Shown here in pieces: positions 51,797-60,147 of a stretch of DNA of 64,000 nt. The translations under genes were made by a program, and so were the position numbers. Below the pieces are notes generated by a model, which was not told the DNA's origin, ran no database searches, and saw only the letters and a list, made by a program, of their open reading frames with translations. The stretch is from CALCZU01 sp964396165 (GTDB taxonomy: Bacteria; Bdellovibrionota; FAC87; UBA2466): NCBI GenBank assembly GCA_964396165.1, contig CAYNEF010000003.1:36119-100118 (forward strand), given 5' to 3'. The first letter of the stretch is position 1; every line of letters begins with the position of its first letter.

Positions 51797-51886
51797 TTAG
51801 AGTGTGCCACTGCCTAATGCGTTTGCAGTGATCCACAATGCAATCGTGCAGAGAATGCTGAGAATAATCAGTTTTTTTTGACTCAT
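51797..51886 (-). CDS. Single-pass membrane miniprotein (29 aa)
   Basis: Short ORF: MSQKK, then a hydrophobic helix of about 19 residues (LIILSILCTIALWITANAL), then GSGTL. The positive N-terminus and a single membrane span suggest an inner-membrane miniprotein. AAGGAGAA lies about 9 nt upstream of the ATG at 51886. The stop sits tail-to-tail with the rhodanese gene. Function unknown; conservation would decide whether it is real. Confidence 0.5.
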   Translation of the reverse strand: MSQKKLIILSILCTIALWITANALGSGTL

Positions 51887-51947
51887 AGTCACACTTTCTC
51901 CTTCATAGGAGTAAGCGAAAAAGACATGCAAAAAGGCTCATTTTATT

Positions 51948-52877
51948 TTAGGAGTGGGCGCGTGCGCGTTCAGCTACGAATGCAATCCCTTGCGCATTGA
52001 TTGTGACATCCAGCTCTAATACATCCCAAGTACTTGAATTATCTGCAATGTTTCTACGTTTAATTTCCTCTTTAAAATAGCTTCGGATAAAGCCCTCGCA
52101 ATAGTCAGAAAGCTCACGCCCTACTAGTTTCGAATGAATCGCTTTTTTTAGAACTTCCTCATGGGCATCTAAATGCCGTGTCAATTCTACTGATGCAATT
52201 TTTAATTGGTACAAAACTCCAAAGTGAGTGAGGTACGCTCTATCAGCATTAGTTGCAGCAATCCTGGCGACACTTTTCTTTGCTTCTATAGGGTCAAAAT
52301 CGATAGGAGAAGTAGAGGGAAAAAGAAAATCTTTTGATACTTGAGGATAGCGAATACCAAAAGCATCACCTGTGAAAATGGAATTCGTACTTTTTTCATG
52401 AACACAGAAGTGGTGTGTTGCGTGTCCTAACGTGTGTAGAAACTGAAACTCACATTCTCTCCACTTTAATACTTCGTTATCTTCCATGCTTTGCACTCTG
52501 TCTGCAGAAACAGGCAAGATTTCCCCGTACAGATTTTTAAATGCTTCTTCGCCGTACACTTTTTTTGCGCTGGCAAGAAGTCTCGAGGGATCAATAAGAG
52601 TTCGTGCCGCCTTCGGGTGTGCGATCACTTTTGCATTGGGGCAGTGGGCAAGTAGTGCCGCTGTACCACCTGCGTGATCTAAGTGCGCATGTGTCACGAT
52701 GATTAAATCCACATTTTCGGGAGTCAAAGACTGCTGTTTTAAGTGATCGAGCAAATACGGCGTTGCGTGAGAGGTATTGTTTTCAACAAAACAGGCTCTC
52801 TCTCCATCTTCGATTAAATACGATGCTGCAAATTGGGGTTGCTGGTACTTGCAATCAATAGTGTGAATTCTTAACAC
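51948..52877 (-). CDS. Metallo-beta-lactamase-fold hydrolase
   Basis: Protein of about 309 aa. The metal motif is IIVTHAHLDHAGGTAALL (HxHxDH), with the further His in LHTLGHATHHFCVHE, the Asp in IFTGDAFGIRYPQ and the last His in AYLTHFG. The ordering fits glyoxalase II-like or general MBL hydrolases; the substrate is unknown. The frame is open to a TTG at 52913, but the family-like beginning VLRIHTIDCKYQQPQF fits the GTG at 52877. The gap 52878-53121 up to the glycosidase gene is AT-rich; beyond the glycosidase RBS (GGAGG at 53110-53114) I see no defined element. Confidence 0.85.
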   Translation of the reverse strand: MLRIHTIDCKYQQPQFAASYLIEDGERACFVENNTSHATPYLLDHLKQQSLTPENVDLIIVTHAHLDHAGGTAALLAHCPNAKVIAHPKAARTLIDPSRLLASAKKVYGEEAFKNLYGEILPVSADRVQSMEDNEVLKWRECEFQFLHTLGHATHHFCVHEKSTNSIFTGDAFGIRYPQVSKDFLFPSTSPIDFDPIEAKKSVARIAATNADRAYLTHFGVLYQLKIASVELTRHLDAHEEVLKKAIHSKLVGRELSDYCEGFIRSYFKEEIKRRNIADNSSTWDVLELDVTINAQGIAFVAERARAHS

Positions 52878-53121
52878 GCAGAGTATCTTAGCAACGTAAT
52901 CGGCACGTTGCAAAGGAATGAATGCGTGAGTGGCACGAGAAAAAGACTTAAATATCTCTATTTTAAATAATAGGTAAGTGAAGCGCCCTCTTGATTAAAC
53001 TGAATGGTGATACTGTTTGGGCTTAAGATCCAGAGATAGAGTCAAATAGGACGAGTTGCACAAATGAAAACAACTGCCGAGGGCACTTTCTTGTGTTAAT
53101 CAAATCAATGGAGGATGAGTA

Positions 53122-54906
53122 ATGTTGCAACTGAAAAATGTTTTTTTATTGGTAGTTCTTGTCTACGCTTCCTTTTCGCAAGACGCGTTTTCCCAGGAAA
53201 CTTTGATAGATAATTTTGATAATACTGCTGAACTCTCCTCATGGAGTTTCTCAAACGGACCTGAATTTCCGGGAAGTAGTGGAAAAATACTTCCATCCTC
53301 TGGCTATCAAAAGGGAGGGGTGGAGCTACAATACAATTTTAAAAAAGGTGGGCATTACGTCAGCATGCAAAAAGCAGTTGCCCTGAATGCACAGGCCGTA
53401 GGCTTTTGGGTCAAATCACCTGCCGGTATTTTGGTAAAAATGCGTGTCGAGGATTCCACAGGACAAATTTTACAATTCGATTTAAACCGTCCCCTTGAAG
53501 CCTTGAATGTAATGAGTTGGTATCCTGTGACCGTGGATTTAAACCAATCCACTTTTCATTACGCAGGAGCTAATGATGGGAGACTCCATTTACCAATTCG
53601 ATCCGTTAGTTTGCTTGCGGCAGATCCTTTAGAAGTAGAATCAAGTGGAAGCATCTATTTCGACGAAATGGTGGCATATACAAAGCTAGAATCTACTTTG
53701 AAACTTGATCCCACTGCGTTAGTCCCTGCACCAAAGGGTTCTGAAGATCTCGCCAGTCGTCTCGGGATACAGGTACACTTTACGGAAGACGATCGTTCCT
53801 TGGATTTGATGCAAACAACGCGCATGACAAAAATTCGGATGGATATCAATTGGCAAGCGGCGGAGAAACAAAAAGGGATTTATGATTTCTCAGCACACGA
53901 TCGCTTACTGGCTTCGCTTGAAAAAAGAGGAATGCAACCGCTTTTTATTTTTGATTATTTTAATACACTCTATCCAAGCAGTGATGATCCTCGTTATGAG
54001 AAGGAAACGGTACCCGCGTTTGCCCGCTTTGCTGCTGCGGCTGCACGCCATTTTGCTGGGCATCCTGTAGCGTACGAAGTCTTTAACGAGCCAAATGGAA
54101 ACTGGTTTTGGCCTAATCCCGACGCGAGATTGTTTGCGGCATTATGCAAAGCAACTGCGTTCGCAGTCCACCGGGAAGATCCAAATGCGAAAGTAGTTAC
54201 TGGCGGAATTTTTGAATTTAATCTGCCTTATTTGCGGACGTTCTTAAAATACGGAGGCGCTATAGGAGCAGATGCTGTTGGGGTTCACCCTTATCGGCAA
54301 GTTGGACCTGAGACCATCACGGATTCGCTTCTTAAAACGAGAGAACTTCTTTCTTCTACAGCTCCTGGTGTGCAACTTTGGCAAACGGAATGGGGTTACC
54401 CGTCTACGTGGTATGGGCACGGCCATTCCGAAGACGCGCGAAAAATGGCTGGCCGTTTGGATTTACGTGAAGTTCTAGTTTCGTGGGCTGTAGGTTTTCC
54501 CATGACTATTCTTTATGACGATCGCGATGACAATACAGATCCTTTGAACAAAGAAGATAATTTTGGTTTGATCGCCAATGATTACTCGCCAAAGCCAGCA
54601 TTGAAGATGTTCCAGCACTTGGGAGAAATTGCGAAGGACCGTAATTTCTCTGGCGTGTATCCTATGCAGCCATCTACATTGCATGCGATGCGTTTGGATG
54701 GAAAAAAAACAGGCACCGTTTCTTCAGTGATTATCTTATGGTCGGACGCTGCCAGCAGCGTTACCAATGTAACTATTCCAAAAGGAGTAAAAGCTTGGGA
54801 CCAATTCGGTACATTGCTTAATTTGAATTCTACAAGTACGTCTCAGTCCATTGAAGTTAGGGAAGACAAAGGGCCAGTTTATTTGGAACTGCCAATATCA
54901 AACTAG
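53122..54906 (+). CDS. Secreted clan GH-A glycoside hydrolase with N-terminal carbohydrate-binding-like domain
   Basis: Protein of 594 aa. A signal peptide (MLQLKNVFLLVVLVYASFSQDAFS) is followed by a beta-sandwich region of about 170 residues starting ETLIDNFDNTAELSSWSF, like CIA30/CBM-type domains. The (beta/alpha)8 barrel has general acid/base Glu323 in YEVFNEPNGNWFW and nucleophile Glu423 in LWQTEWGYPSTW. A short C-terminal beta domain closes it. This pattern fits GH5/GH39-like retaining enzymes. The polysaccharide target is unknown. GGAGG upstream supports the ATG at 53122. Confidence 0.86.
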   Translation: MLQLKNVFLLVVLVYASFSQDAFSQETLIDNFDNTAELSSWSFSNGPEFPGSSGKILPSSGYQKGGVELQYNFKKGGHYVSMQKAVALNAQAVGFWVKSPAGILVKMRVEDSTGQILQFDLNRPLEALNVMSWYPVTVDLNQSTFHYAGANDGRLHLPIRSVSLLAADPLEVESSGSIYFDEMVAYTKLESTLKLDPTALVPAPKGSEDLASRLGIQVHFTEDDRSLDLMQTTRMTKIRMDINWQAAEKQKGIYDFSAHDRLLASLEKRGMQPLFIFDYFNTLYPSSDDPRYEKETVPAFARFAAAAARHFAGHPVAYEVFNEPNGNWFWPNPDARLFAALCKATAFAVHREDPNAKVVTGGIFEFNLPYLRTFLKYGGAIGADAVGVHPYRQVGPETITDSLLKTRELLSSTAPGVQLWQTEWGYPSTWYGHGHSEDARKMAGRLDLREVLVSWAVGFPMTILYDDRDDNTDPLNKEDNFGLIANDYSPKPALKMFQHLGEIAKDRNFSGVYPMQPSTLHAMRLDGKKTGTVSSVIILWSDAASSVTNVTIPKGVKAWDQFGTLLNLNSTSTSQSIEVREDKGPVYLELPISN

Positions 54907-54933
54907 CTTAGATTGTATCTATTTAAACGAACA

Positions 54934-54958
54934 GGGCCTGTCCGTATAGGACAAGCCC
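54934..54958. terminator. Probable terminator between convergent genes
   Basis: Stem GGGC-C-TGTCC (54934-54943) with GGACA-A-GCCC (54949-54958), ten positions with one internal mismatch, loop GTATA. It sits between the glycosidase gene and the convergent 428-aa gene. There is only a weak A/T-rich flank, so efficiency is uncertain. Confidence 0.6.
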
Positions 54959-54993
54959 CGAAAGAAAAATACTTGAACCGATAAAGCGGTTGT

Positions 54994-56280
54994 CTATTGC
55001 TTGTCGGTTTTTAAAGTCTGTGTTGAATTTGAGTTGTAAAAAGGAGTTCCCGATCTTTGTAAGGAATATTCTACCCAAATCTGGTCGTTCTGTCCTCGAG
55101 ACACATTTAAAGGGATATCCGAGATAGCTTGATTTGCATCCAGGTTTGCGCTTCCATTTGCCAATTCTTTGGTTTCGCTACCGACGCCGAAAATTCGACC
55201 GCTCGGAATATATTGCATCACTTTATAGTTTACAATCCCTTGTCCAGAACCATCTTTATCAAAACCTCTGTCATTTACACGAAGTTTTAAACCATCCGCC
55301 TCCTGGTGAGGCGTAACTGAAAGAGTATTTGAAGCCGTAACAGGTTTTCTTTGAACACCCAATTCAATTTTGACGGTTCCCATTAATTTGTCTTCGGTAA
55401 TTTTATTTACGGTATAGGTGTTATATCCAGTGTTGCCTTCTACAGAAACATCTTTTCCATTGAAGTGGACTACCACTGTTTCCTGTTCCCCATTTAAAAG
55501 TTTTCCTCCAGGTCCCGTCACTTGTATTTCGCGAGACTCGGTTTTGAATGGTTCTGAAAATTCGCGGGTCTGTAATTCATCCACGATGTACTCTTCGTTG
55601 CGAGAATTAGTGAACTCTTCCCATACCATTTTGGTATAACTTTCCATTCGGCATACTTCTGGAATAAAATAGCCTAGGTGTTTTCGGTTCTCATCCCCAT
55701 ATTTGTCGAGCACAGTAGAGGCTAAGGTGCGCATGTCCGCATTTTCTTCACTTGCAGATTCAATAATCTGGCTAAATTCTTCCCAGTTAGCAGGTTTTTT
55801 GCTGGTACCACCGAAGTAACCGCGCGCAATTAGTTTTTCTGCGGTTGGAATACCAATTCCTTTGATTGCTTGAGAAAGTTTCTCGGCTTTTTCATCTTTA
55901 GGAGCTGCGTAAAAAGCATTTAACCCTTTACCTAATTTTCCTCTGGTCTGGACTTCTTCGCAGACAATACGGTAAAAAGTTTTCGGCACTTTGTGCACAT
56001 CTTGAAACTTAACTTCACGGAACCTACGAACGGGGACCAACTCGTTTCTGCGCAAGACGCGTTCAATTTCCGAGCTTAAGGTGAAAGTCTGATCAATAGT
56101 ACCATCTAAATTTTTCCCCGCGCGCACAATATTGTGTGTTGCATCTGTCCCGCGGTAAATTGCGCTGTCTGTACTGCGCCCGTTTGAATAGCCATTGAGC
56201 TCTACTTTATGATCAGCGAATAAAGAAGCAAATGGCAATGAAGATAAAATAATTCCTAAGATAAGACGGTTCGTTTTCAA
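54994..56280 (-). CDS. Exported protein with helix-hairpin-helix-like segment, unknown function
   Basis: Protein of 428 aa with the signal peptide MKTNRLILGIILSSLPFASLFA. Residues about 134-156 (LSQAIKGIGIPTAEKLIARGYF) read as a helix-hairpin-helix with a GIG turn, as in ComEA-type DNA-binding domains. A helical stretch and a Glu/Thr-rich beta region follow (NEEYIVDELQTREF; GEQETVVVHFNGKDVSVEGN). No enzyme motif is seen. The 227-bp gap upstream (56281-56507) is AT-rich and contains, on the opposite strand, the RBS and micro-ORF near 56462-56488. Confidence 0.7.
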   Translation of the reverse strand: MKTNRLILGIILSSLPFASLFADHKVELNGYSNGRSTDSAIYRGTDATHNIVRAGKNLDGTIDQTFTLSSEIERVLRRNELVPVRRFREVKFQDVHKVPKTFYRIVCEEVQTRGKLGKGLNAFYAAPKDEKAEKLSQAIKGIGIPTAEKLIARGYFGGTSKKPANWEEFSQIIESASEENADMRTLASTVLDKYGDENRKHLGYFIPEVCRMESYTKMVWEEFTNSRNEEYIVDELQTREFSEPFKTESREIQVTGPGGKLLNGEQETVVVHFNGKDVSVEGNTGYNTYTVNKITEDKLMGTVKIELGVQRKPVTASNTLSVTPHQEADGLKLRVNDRGFDKDGSGQGIVNYKVMQYIPSGRIFGVGSETKELANGSANLDANQAISDIPLNVSRGQNDQIWVEYSLQRSGTPFYNSNSTQTLKTDKQ

Positions 56281-56473
56281 TTTATTCCCCTAAAAAATGG
56301 TGTGCGTGTGATAACGAAAAAAGAAAGTGCAAAAAAAATACCACAAACGTACATCTGGATTTTCAGCTACTTGAATGTATACAGAGAGTTTGTTTTTGTA
56401 GAACTTTCATCTCTTTTGCTAGGTTTTTTTGATTCTATACTCGTGCATTCACTTAGAATACGGAGGTAAGTCT

Positions 56474-56488
56474 ATGACGAACGGGTGA
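56474..56488 (+). other. Four-codon micro-ORF behind a strong ribosome-binding site
   Basis: GGAGGT at 56462-56467 is followed 6 nt later by ATG ACG AAC GGG TGA (MTNG-stop). The next gene starts about 38 nt further on with no ribosome-binding site of its own. It could be a regulatory leader or the remnant of an ancestral start disrupted by a frameshift. Confidence 0.4.
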
Positions 56489-56525
56489 ATACTGGCTGGT
56501 TCACATATTGCAAAGTTCAACCCCT

Positions 56526-57914
56526 ATGGGTAGATGGGGGAGAAAAAATTTTGTAATAGTTTCGTTTTTTCTATTATTTTGCTCTTCTCTATACAGCCAA
56601 ACCTTTTGCGAAAATGTTTTTAGTCGACTTGGAAAAGGTATTCAAACTTTACACGTTGATCTAAAATATTATTACAAAAAGCAGGCAGACCGTCGTGTGC
56701 TCAGTGTTCCTCACCAGGTTATTCGAACACTTTTTGCTCCTTCTTTCTTTTATTTTGATATGACCGCCGGTGGTCTTTACCATTGGGCACGTGCGAACTC
56801 TGCGAAAAATAATTTTTCCACTCACCCATGGAAAGAGCGCTTTCTGGGAATTCCCTTGGAAGCATTAGGAAGAAATATCCCTAATCTAGCCCTTTATCAT
56901 CTGCTTGCAAAACTGGGGATTGGTATTCCCTTGGGTAATTGGATTGATGATGATGTGAAAGGCCCAGGCACTCCGGAAAATCCATGGGATGAAGATCTTT
57001 TGGCAATGTCTCCTTCACAACCAGATTTGTACTTGGATGGAACAGCCCTCGCAGATAAGCTTACGCCCTGGCTTTTGGAAAATTTTCAATCAGATAAAAC
57101 ACAAGCACACCATCCTATGAAGGTTGGCAAAATGGGATACACACTTTACGCAGGCGAAAAATTTACTTCCGATGCGATACCAAAAGATGAACTCGCGTTT
57201 TGGGATTGGTTAGATGCACAACCTTTAAATTCCGTTACTCCAGAAGAAATGTTGAAAGAAGCTTTGCGCGAAACGAATGGGGATGTAGAAGGAGCACTTT
57301 TTATGTGCTGGAACCTGCTGCGAAATTCCTGGCAAGCAACCGAGCGAAATAAATTTCAACGTGCAAAGCGCTTGATAGATATCACGGGGGAAAGAGCAGT
57401 CGTCGCTACATATGGGCCTTCACAAAATTATGAGAAGTCCAGCAAGTTAAATGATATCGCGCAGCGTTCAGCACTTCTGACAGGGGATAAAGGAAAATAC
57501 ATTCGTGGCGATAACTACAGCGCCTGGTACCATTTTTTTGGTACGGCTATTAATACGTTTCACAAAAGCCGATCTCCCGGGACTCTTTACTCTCCAGCAA
57601 TCGCAGCGGGCTTGAGTCAGTCGATGATTGCAGTGGAAGAAGATGTTTTATTTCCTCATTTCGTGGATGGACATAAACGTAAAGAAATTGATAAGGCTGG
57701 CGTGGGCTTTGGAGCACGTCTTGCTGAAAATCTTAAGACTTATAAAAATAAGGACTCATTTGTCGTTGAAAACCCGGATGCGGAAAAAAAGGAATATCTT
57801 TATAACAATCCTGATGTGTATGGTCCTAAATGGGCGTTGCAGCCAGGGCAAAAACCCTGGGAATATAAAAATGCTTATCCCGGTCTTCTACAAATGATTC
57901 CAGATGCAAGATAA
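56526..57914 (+). CDS. Exported protein of unknown function (462 aa)
   Basis: MGRWGRKNFVIVSFFLLFCSSLYS is a signal peptide. The mature protein is rich in Trp, Tyr, His and Lys, with YYYKKQADRRV, FFYFDMTAGGLYHWARANSAKNN, ALFMCWNLLRNSWQATERNKFQ and DNYSAWYHFFGTAIN. The end is rich in Pro and Tyr (NPDVYGPKWALQPGQKPWEYKN). I recognise no family. The ATG at 56526 is used; a TTG at 56508 is also in frame and neither has an SD. The nearest good SD is that of the micro-ORF at 56474. It is convergent with the next gene, and a weak 6-bp stem lies at 57923-57940. Confidence 0.72.
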   Translation: MGRWGRKNFVIVSFFLLFCSSLYSQTFCENVFSRLGKGIQTLHVDLKYYYKKQADRRVLSVPHQVIRTLFAPSFFYFDMTAGGLYHWARANSAKNNFSTHPWKERFLGIPLEALGRNIPNLALYHLLAKLGIGIPLGNWIDDDVKGPGTPENPWDEDLLAMSPSQPDLYLDGTALADKLTPWLLENFQSDKTQAHHPMKVGKMGYTLYAGEKFTSDAIPKDELAFWDWLDAQPLNSVTPEEMLKEALRETNGDVEGALFMCWNLLRNSWQATERNKFQRAKRLIDITGERAVVATYGPSQNYEKSSKLNDIAQRSALLTGDKGKYIRGDNYSAWYHFFGTAINTFHKSRSPGTLYSPAIAAGLSQSMIAVEEDVLFPHFVDGHKRKEIDKAGVGFGARLAENLKTYKNKDSFVVENPDAEKKEYLYNNPDVYGPKWALQPGQKPWEYKNAYPGLLQMIPDAR

Positions 57915-57945
57915 ATTCGAGATTCCGAAATTTGTCGGAAAAATA

Positions 57946-58485
57946 TTAAGCAGACACGAGAGACTTAAGAAGATCATACATCGGCTTAAGAGCATCGACA
58001 TCCGTATGTCTGTCTAACACAACGGCTTTGCCGTTTTTCAAATTTAAGACCAGGCGCCAGTGGCCATTAATATGGTATTGCACATTATTGTGCATCACAG
58101 GAGCGACGTTTTTAGTAGGACGCTTGTTTATTAGCGCTACACTGGTTGCATCAGATAAGCGGATCTGTTTTTTATAAAAAACTTTTCCACGGAAAGTAAA
58201 ACCGTAACAAACCAAACCATTTTTTATTGATACAAATTTTTTAATAAAGAAAAGCTTCACGCCCATCAATAGATAGAAGGGCACACTCATCGCAATACTG
58301 CCGATTAAAATAAAATCAAATGCCGTACCTACTTTGACCAAATCCGCCATGAGCATATGAGAAGCAAGCCCCATACAAACAAGCGCAAACCCCGCAATGG
58401 CAAAAAGCGTATAAAAAGCAAAAGGAACTTCGGTCTCTTTAAACTCCCCCGTCCCAACAGGCTTCAAATCAATATAAAATCCCAT
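57946..58485 (-). CDS. Small membrane protein with PH-like C-terminal domain
   Basis: Protein of 179 aa. Two hydrophobic helices at about 22-45 (PFAFYTLFAIAGFALVCMGLAS) and 56-80 (FDFILIGSIAMSVPFYLLMGVKLFF) are followed by a basic cytosolic part. Its strand pattern (FVSIKNGLVCYGFTFRGKVFYKKQIRLSDATSVAL) recalls bacterial PH/YdbT-like domains. The ATG at 58485, with GGAG 9 nt upstream, is preferred to an ATG at 58509. It is transcribed away from the large inverted repeat that begins 42 bp upstream. Confidence 0.65.
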   Translation of the reverse strand: MGFYIDLKPVGTGEFKETEVPFAFYTLFAIAGFALVCMGLASHMLMADLVKVGTAFDFILIGSIAMSVPFYLLMGVKLFFIKKFVSIKNGLVCYGFTFRGKVFYKKQIRLSDATSVALINKRPTKNVAPVMHNNVQYHINGHWRLVLNLKNGKAVVLDRHTDVDALKPMYDLLKSLVSA

Positions 58486-58526
58486 GCGCAATTTCTCCTG
58501 CAGAAGCACTGATTAGGCAAGGCTAA

Positions 58527-58617
58527 AAAATTCTCAGGTCTGGTCTCAGTTGGGGTGGGATGGCGACTGGGGTTTGGAGCGCTTCCCACCCCAACTGAGA
58601 CCAGACCTGAGAATTTT
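58527..58617. repeat. Perfect 34-bp inverted repeat
   Basis: Left arm 58527-58560 and right arm 58584-58617 are exactly complementary over 34 bp, with a 23-nt loop. The outer ends are AAAATTCTCAGGTCTGG and its complement, so a transcript in either direction would end in a U-rich side. It lies between the divergent membrane-protein gene and rocD. It is far longer than a normal terminator. Confidence 0.92.
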
Positions 58618-58673
58618 CCATCGTTTAGGCAACTTTGACGTACCTTAAGTCATTAGGATAGATTTTGTACCGC

Positions 58674-59879
58674 ATGAACTCTAAAGAACTCATTGAAATA
58701 GTCGATAAATACGGCGCCCATAACTACCACCCCCTTCCCGTGATGCTAGTGAAAGGGAAGGGCTCTTTAGTGTGGGACAAAGAAGGGAAAGAATACCTCG
58801 ATTTTTTGTCCTGTTATTCCGCCCTTAATTTCGGCCACCAGCACCCTAAAATTGTAGATGCCTTAAAAAACCAGGTGGATAAGCTGGCTGTATGTTCCAG
58901 AGCTTTTTACTCCGAAGAGCTTTGCCTTTTTTCTGAAGAACTTGCTCGTTTTACTGGCTTGGACATGGTCCTTCCGATGAATAGTGGCGCAGAAGCCGTC
59001 GAAACAGCCATTAAAGTTGCCCGCAAGTGGGGTTATCAGAAGAAAAATGTTCCTGAAAATAAAGCAAACATCGTGGTGATGCAAAACAACTTCCACGGAA
59101 GAACAGTCACAATCGTGTCCTTCTCTTCAGAAGCTTTATACAAAGAAGATTTTGGTCCTTTTACATCTGGCTTCAAAGTAGTTCCCTTTAATGATGTAAA
59201 AGCTATCGAAAACGCCATTGATGATAATACTGTCGCTGTGCTCATGGAGCCCATCCAAGCCGAAGCGGGAATTCTTGTTCCGACTCCTGGGTATTTGCAA
59301 AAAGTGCGCGCCTTGTGCGACACGAAAAATGTGCTTCTCATCCTAGACGAAATACAAACAGGTTTGGGAAGAACGGGACGCGATTTTTGTTATCAACACG
59401 AAAGCATTCTTCCAGACGTACTTGTTCTTGGAAAATCTTTGGGTGGTGGTCTATTGCCTTTGTCCGCTGCTATTGCAAAAAAATCGGTGATGGAAGTCAT
59501 TCGTCCAGGGGAACACGGCTCTACCTTTGGCGGCAACCCACTTGCGTGTCATGTGGGACGGATTGCGTTGAAATTACTTTCTGAAGAAAGCTTAAGTGCG
59601 CGGGCTAAACACTTGGGCGAAATTATTTTTTCAAAACTCAATTCTGTGAAACTGCCAATGGTGCATGAGATTCGAGGACAGGGTGCGTTAGTTGGAATTG
59701 AATTAAAGCCCGAATCTGGTGGCGCAAGAAAGTATTGTGAGCGGCTGGGAGAAATGGGCGTACTTTGCAAAGAAACGCACGACTATGTCATTCGCATTGC
59801 CCCTCCGCTTGTGATCGAAGAAAAGCAGCTTTTATTGGGGCTCGATAAAATTATCCAAGTCATTAAAGATATTAAGTAA
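58674..59879 (+). CDS. rocD: Ornithine aminotransferase (class III)
   Basis: PLP aminotransferase of 401 aa. Landmarks are YGAHNYHPLPVMLVKGKGS (the ornithine-aminotransferase start), NSGAEAVETAIKVARKWGY, the FHGRT segment, LILDEIQTGLGRTG with the PLP-binding Asp, and the Schiff-base Lys in VLGKSLGGGLLP. GEHGSTFGGNPLA is also typical. It converts ornithine to glutamate semialdehyde. The ATG at 58674 is preferred to a TTG at 58665. It is followed by the dap operon and may be read from a promoter between the inverted repeat and its start. Confidence 0.92.
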   Translation: MNSKELIEIVDKYGAHNYHPLPVMLVKGKGSLVWDKEGKEYLDFLSCYSALNFGHQHPKIVDALKNQVDKLAVCSRAFYSEELCLFSEELARFTGLDMVLPMNSGAEAVETAIKVARKWGYQKKNVPENKANIVVMQNNFHGRTVTIVSFSSEALYKEDFGPFTSGFKVVPFNDVKAIENAIDDNTVAVLMEPIQAEAGILVPTPGYLQKVRALCDTKNVLLILDEIQTGLGRTGRDFCYQHESILPDVLVLGKSLGGGLLPLSAAIAKKSVMEVIRPGEHGSTFGGNPLACHVGRIALKLLSEESLSARAKHLGEIIFSKLNSVKLPMVHEIRGQGALVGIELKPESGGARKYCERLGEMGVLCKETHDYVIRIAPPLVIEEKQLLLGLDKIIQVIKDIK

Positions 59880-59937
59880 TTTTAGGATTTTTTCGGCCTG
59901 CCTTTTAGACTGTGTGAACCTGTGTTACTTTCTTTTG

Positions 59938-60147
59938 ATGGCTCGTCTAGTTAAGTTATTAAATTGTCTAGTGTTATTGAGTTTTACAGCATGTGGAGTA
60001 AAAGCTCCACCCACTCCTTACTTAGATGTGGTCGCGAAAGAAAAAGCGCAACAAGAAGCTGCTTTAAAAAAAGAAACTCCGACGCCGACACCTACTCCGA
60101 CCCCAACTGTTGAAAAAAATAAAAGCACAAAGAAGAAACAAAAATGA
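59938..60147 (+). CDS. lptM: LptM-like small lipoprotein
   Basis: Protein of 69 aa. The signal sequence ends in the lipobox LSFTAC, followed directly by GVKAPPTPY, the short Gly-x-Lys-x-Pro stretch typical of LptM/YifL. A Lys-rich, Thr-Pro-repeat tail follows. In E. coli the same protein is encoded next to dapF and helps LptD assembly; here dapF follows with an ATGA overlap, which supports the call. The C-terminal (TP)n stretch is longer than in E. coli. Confidence 0.75.
   Translation: MARLVKLLNCLVLLSFTACGVKAPPTPYLDVVAKEKAQQEAALKKETPTPTPTPTPTVEKNKSTKKKQK

Noticed and set aside
57923..57940. Terminator between the convergent 462-aa and membrane-protein genes
   Set aside because: The stem is only 6 bp (TTCCGA/TCGGAA) without a T-tract; too weak to list as a feature.
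60070..60110. ACTCCGACNCC-type short repeat as a tandem-repeat or CRISPR-like feature
   Set aside because: It is simply the codons of the Thr-Pro repeat tail in the LptM-like lipoprotein.
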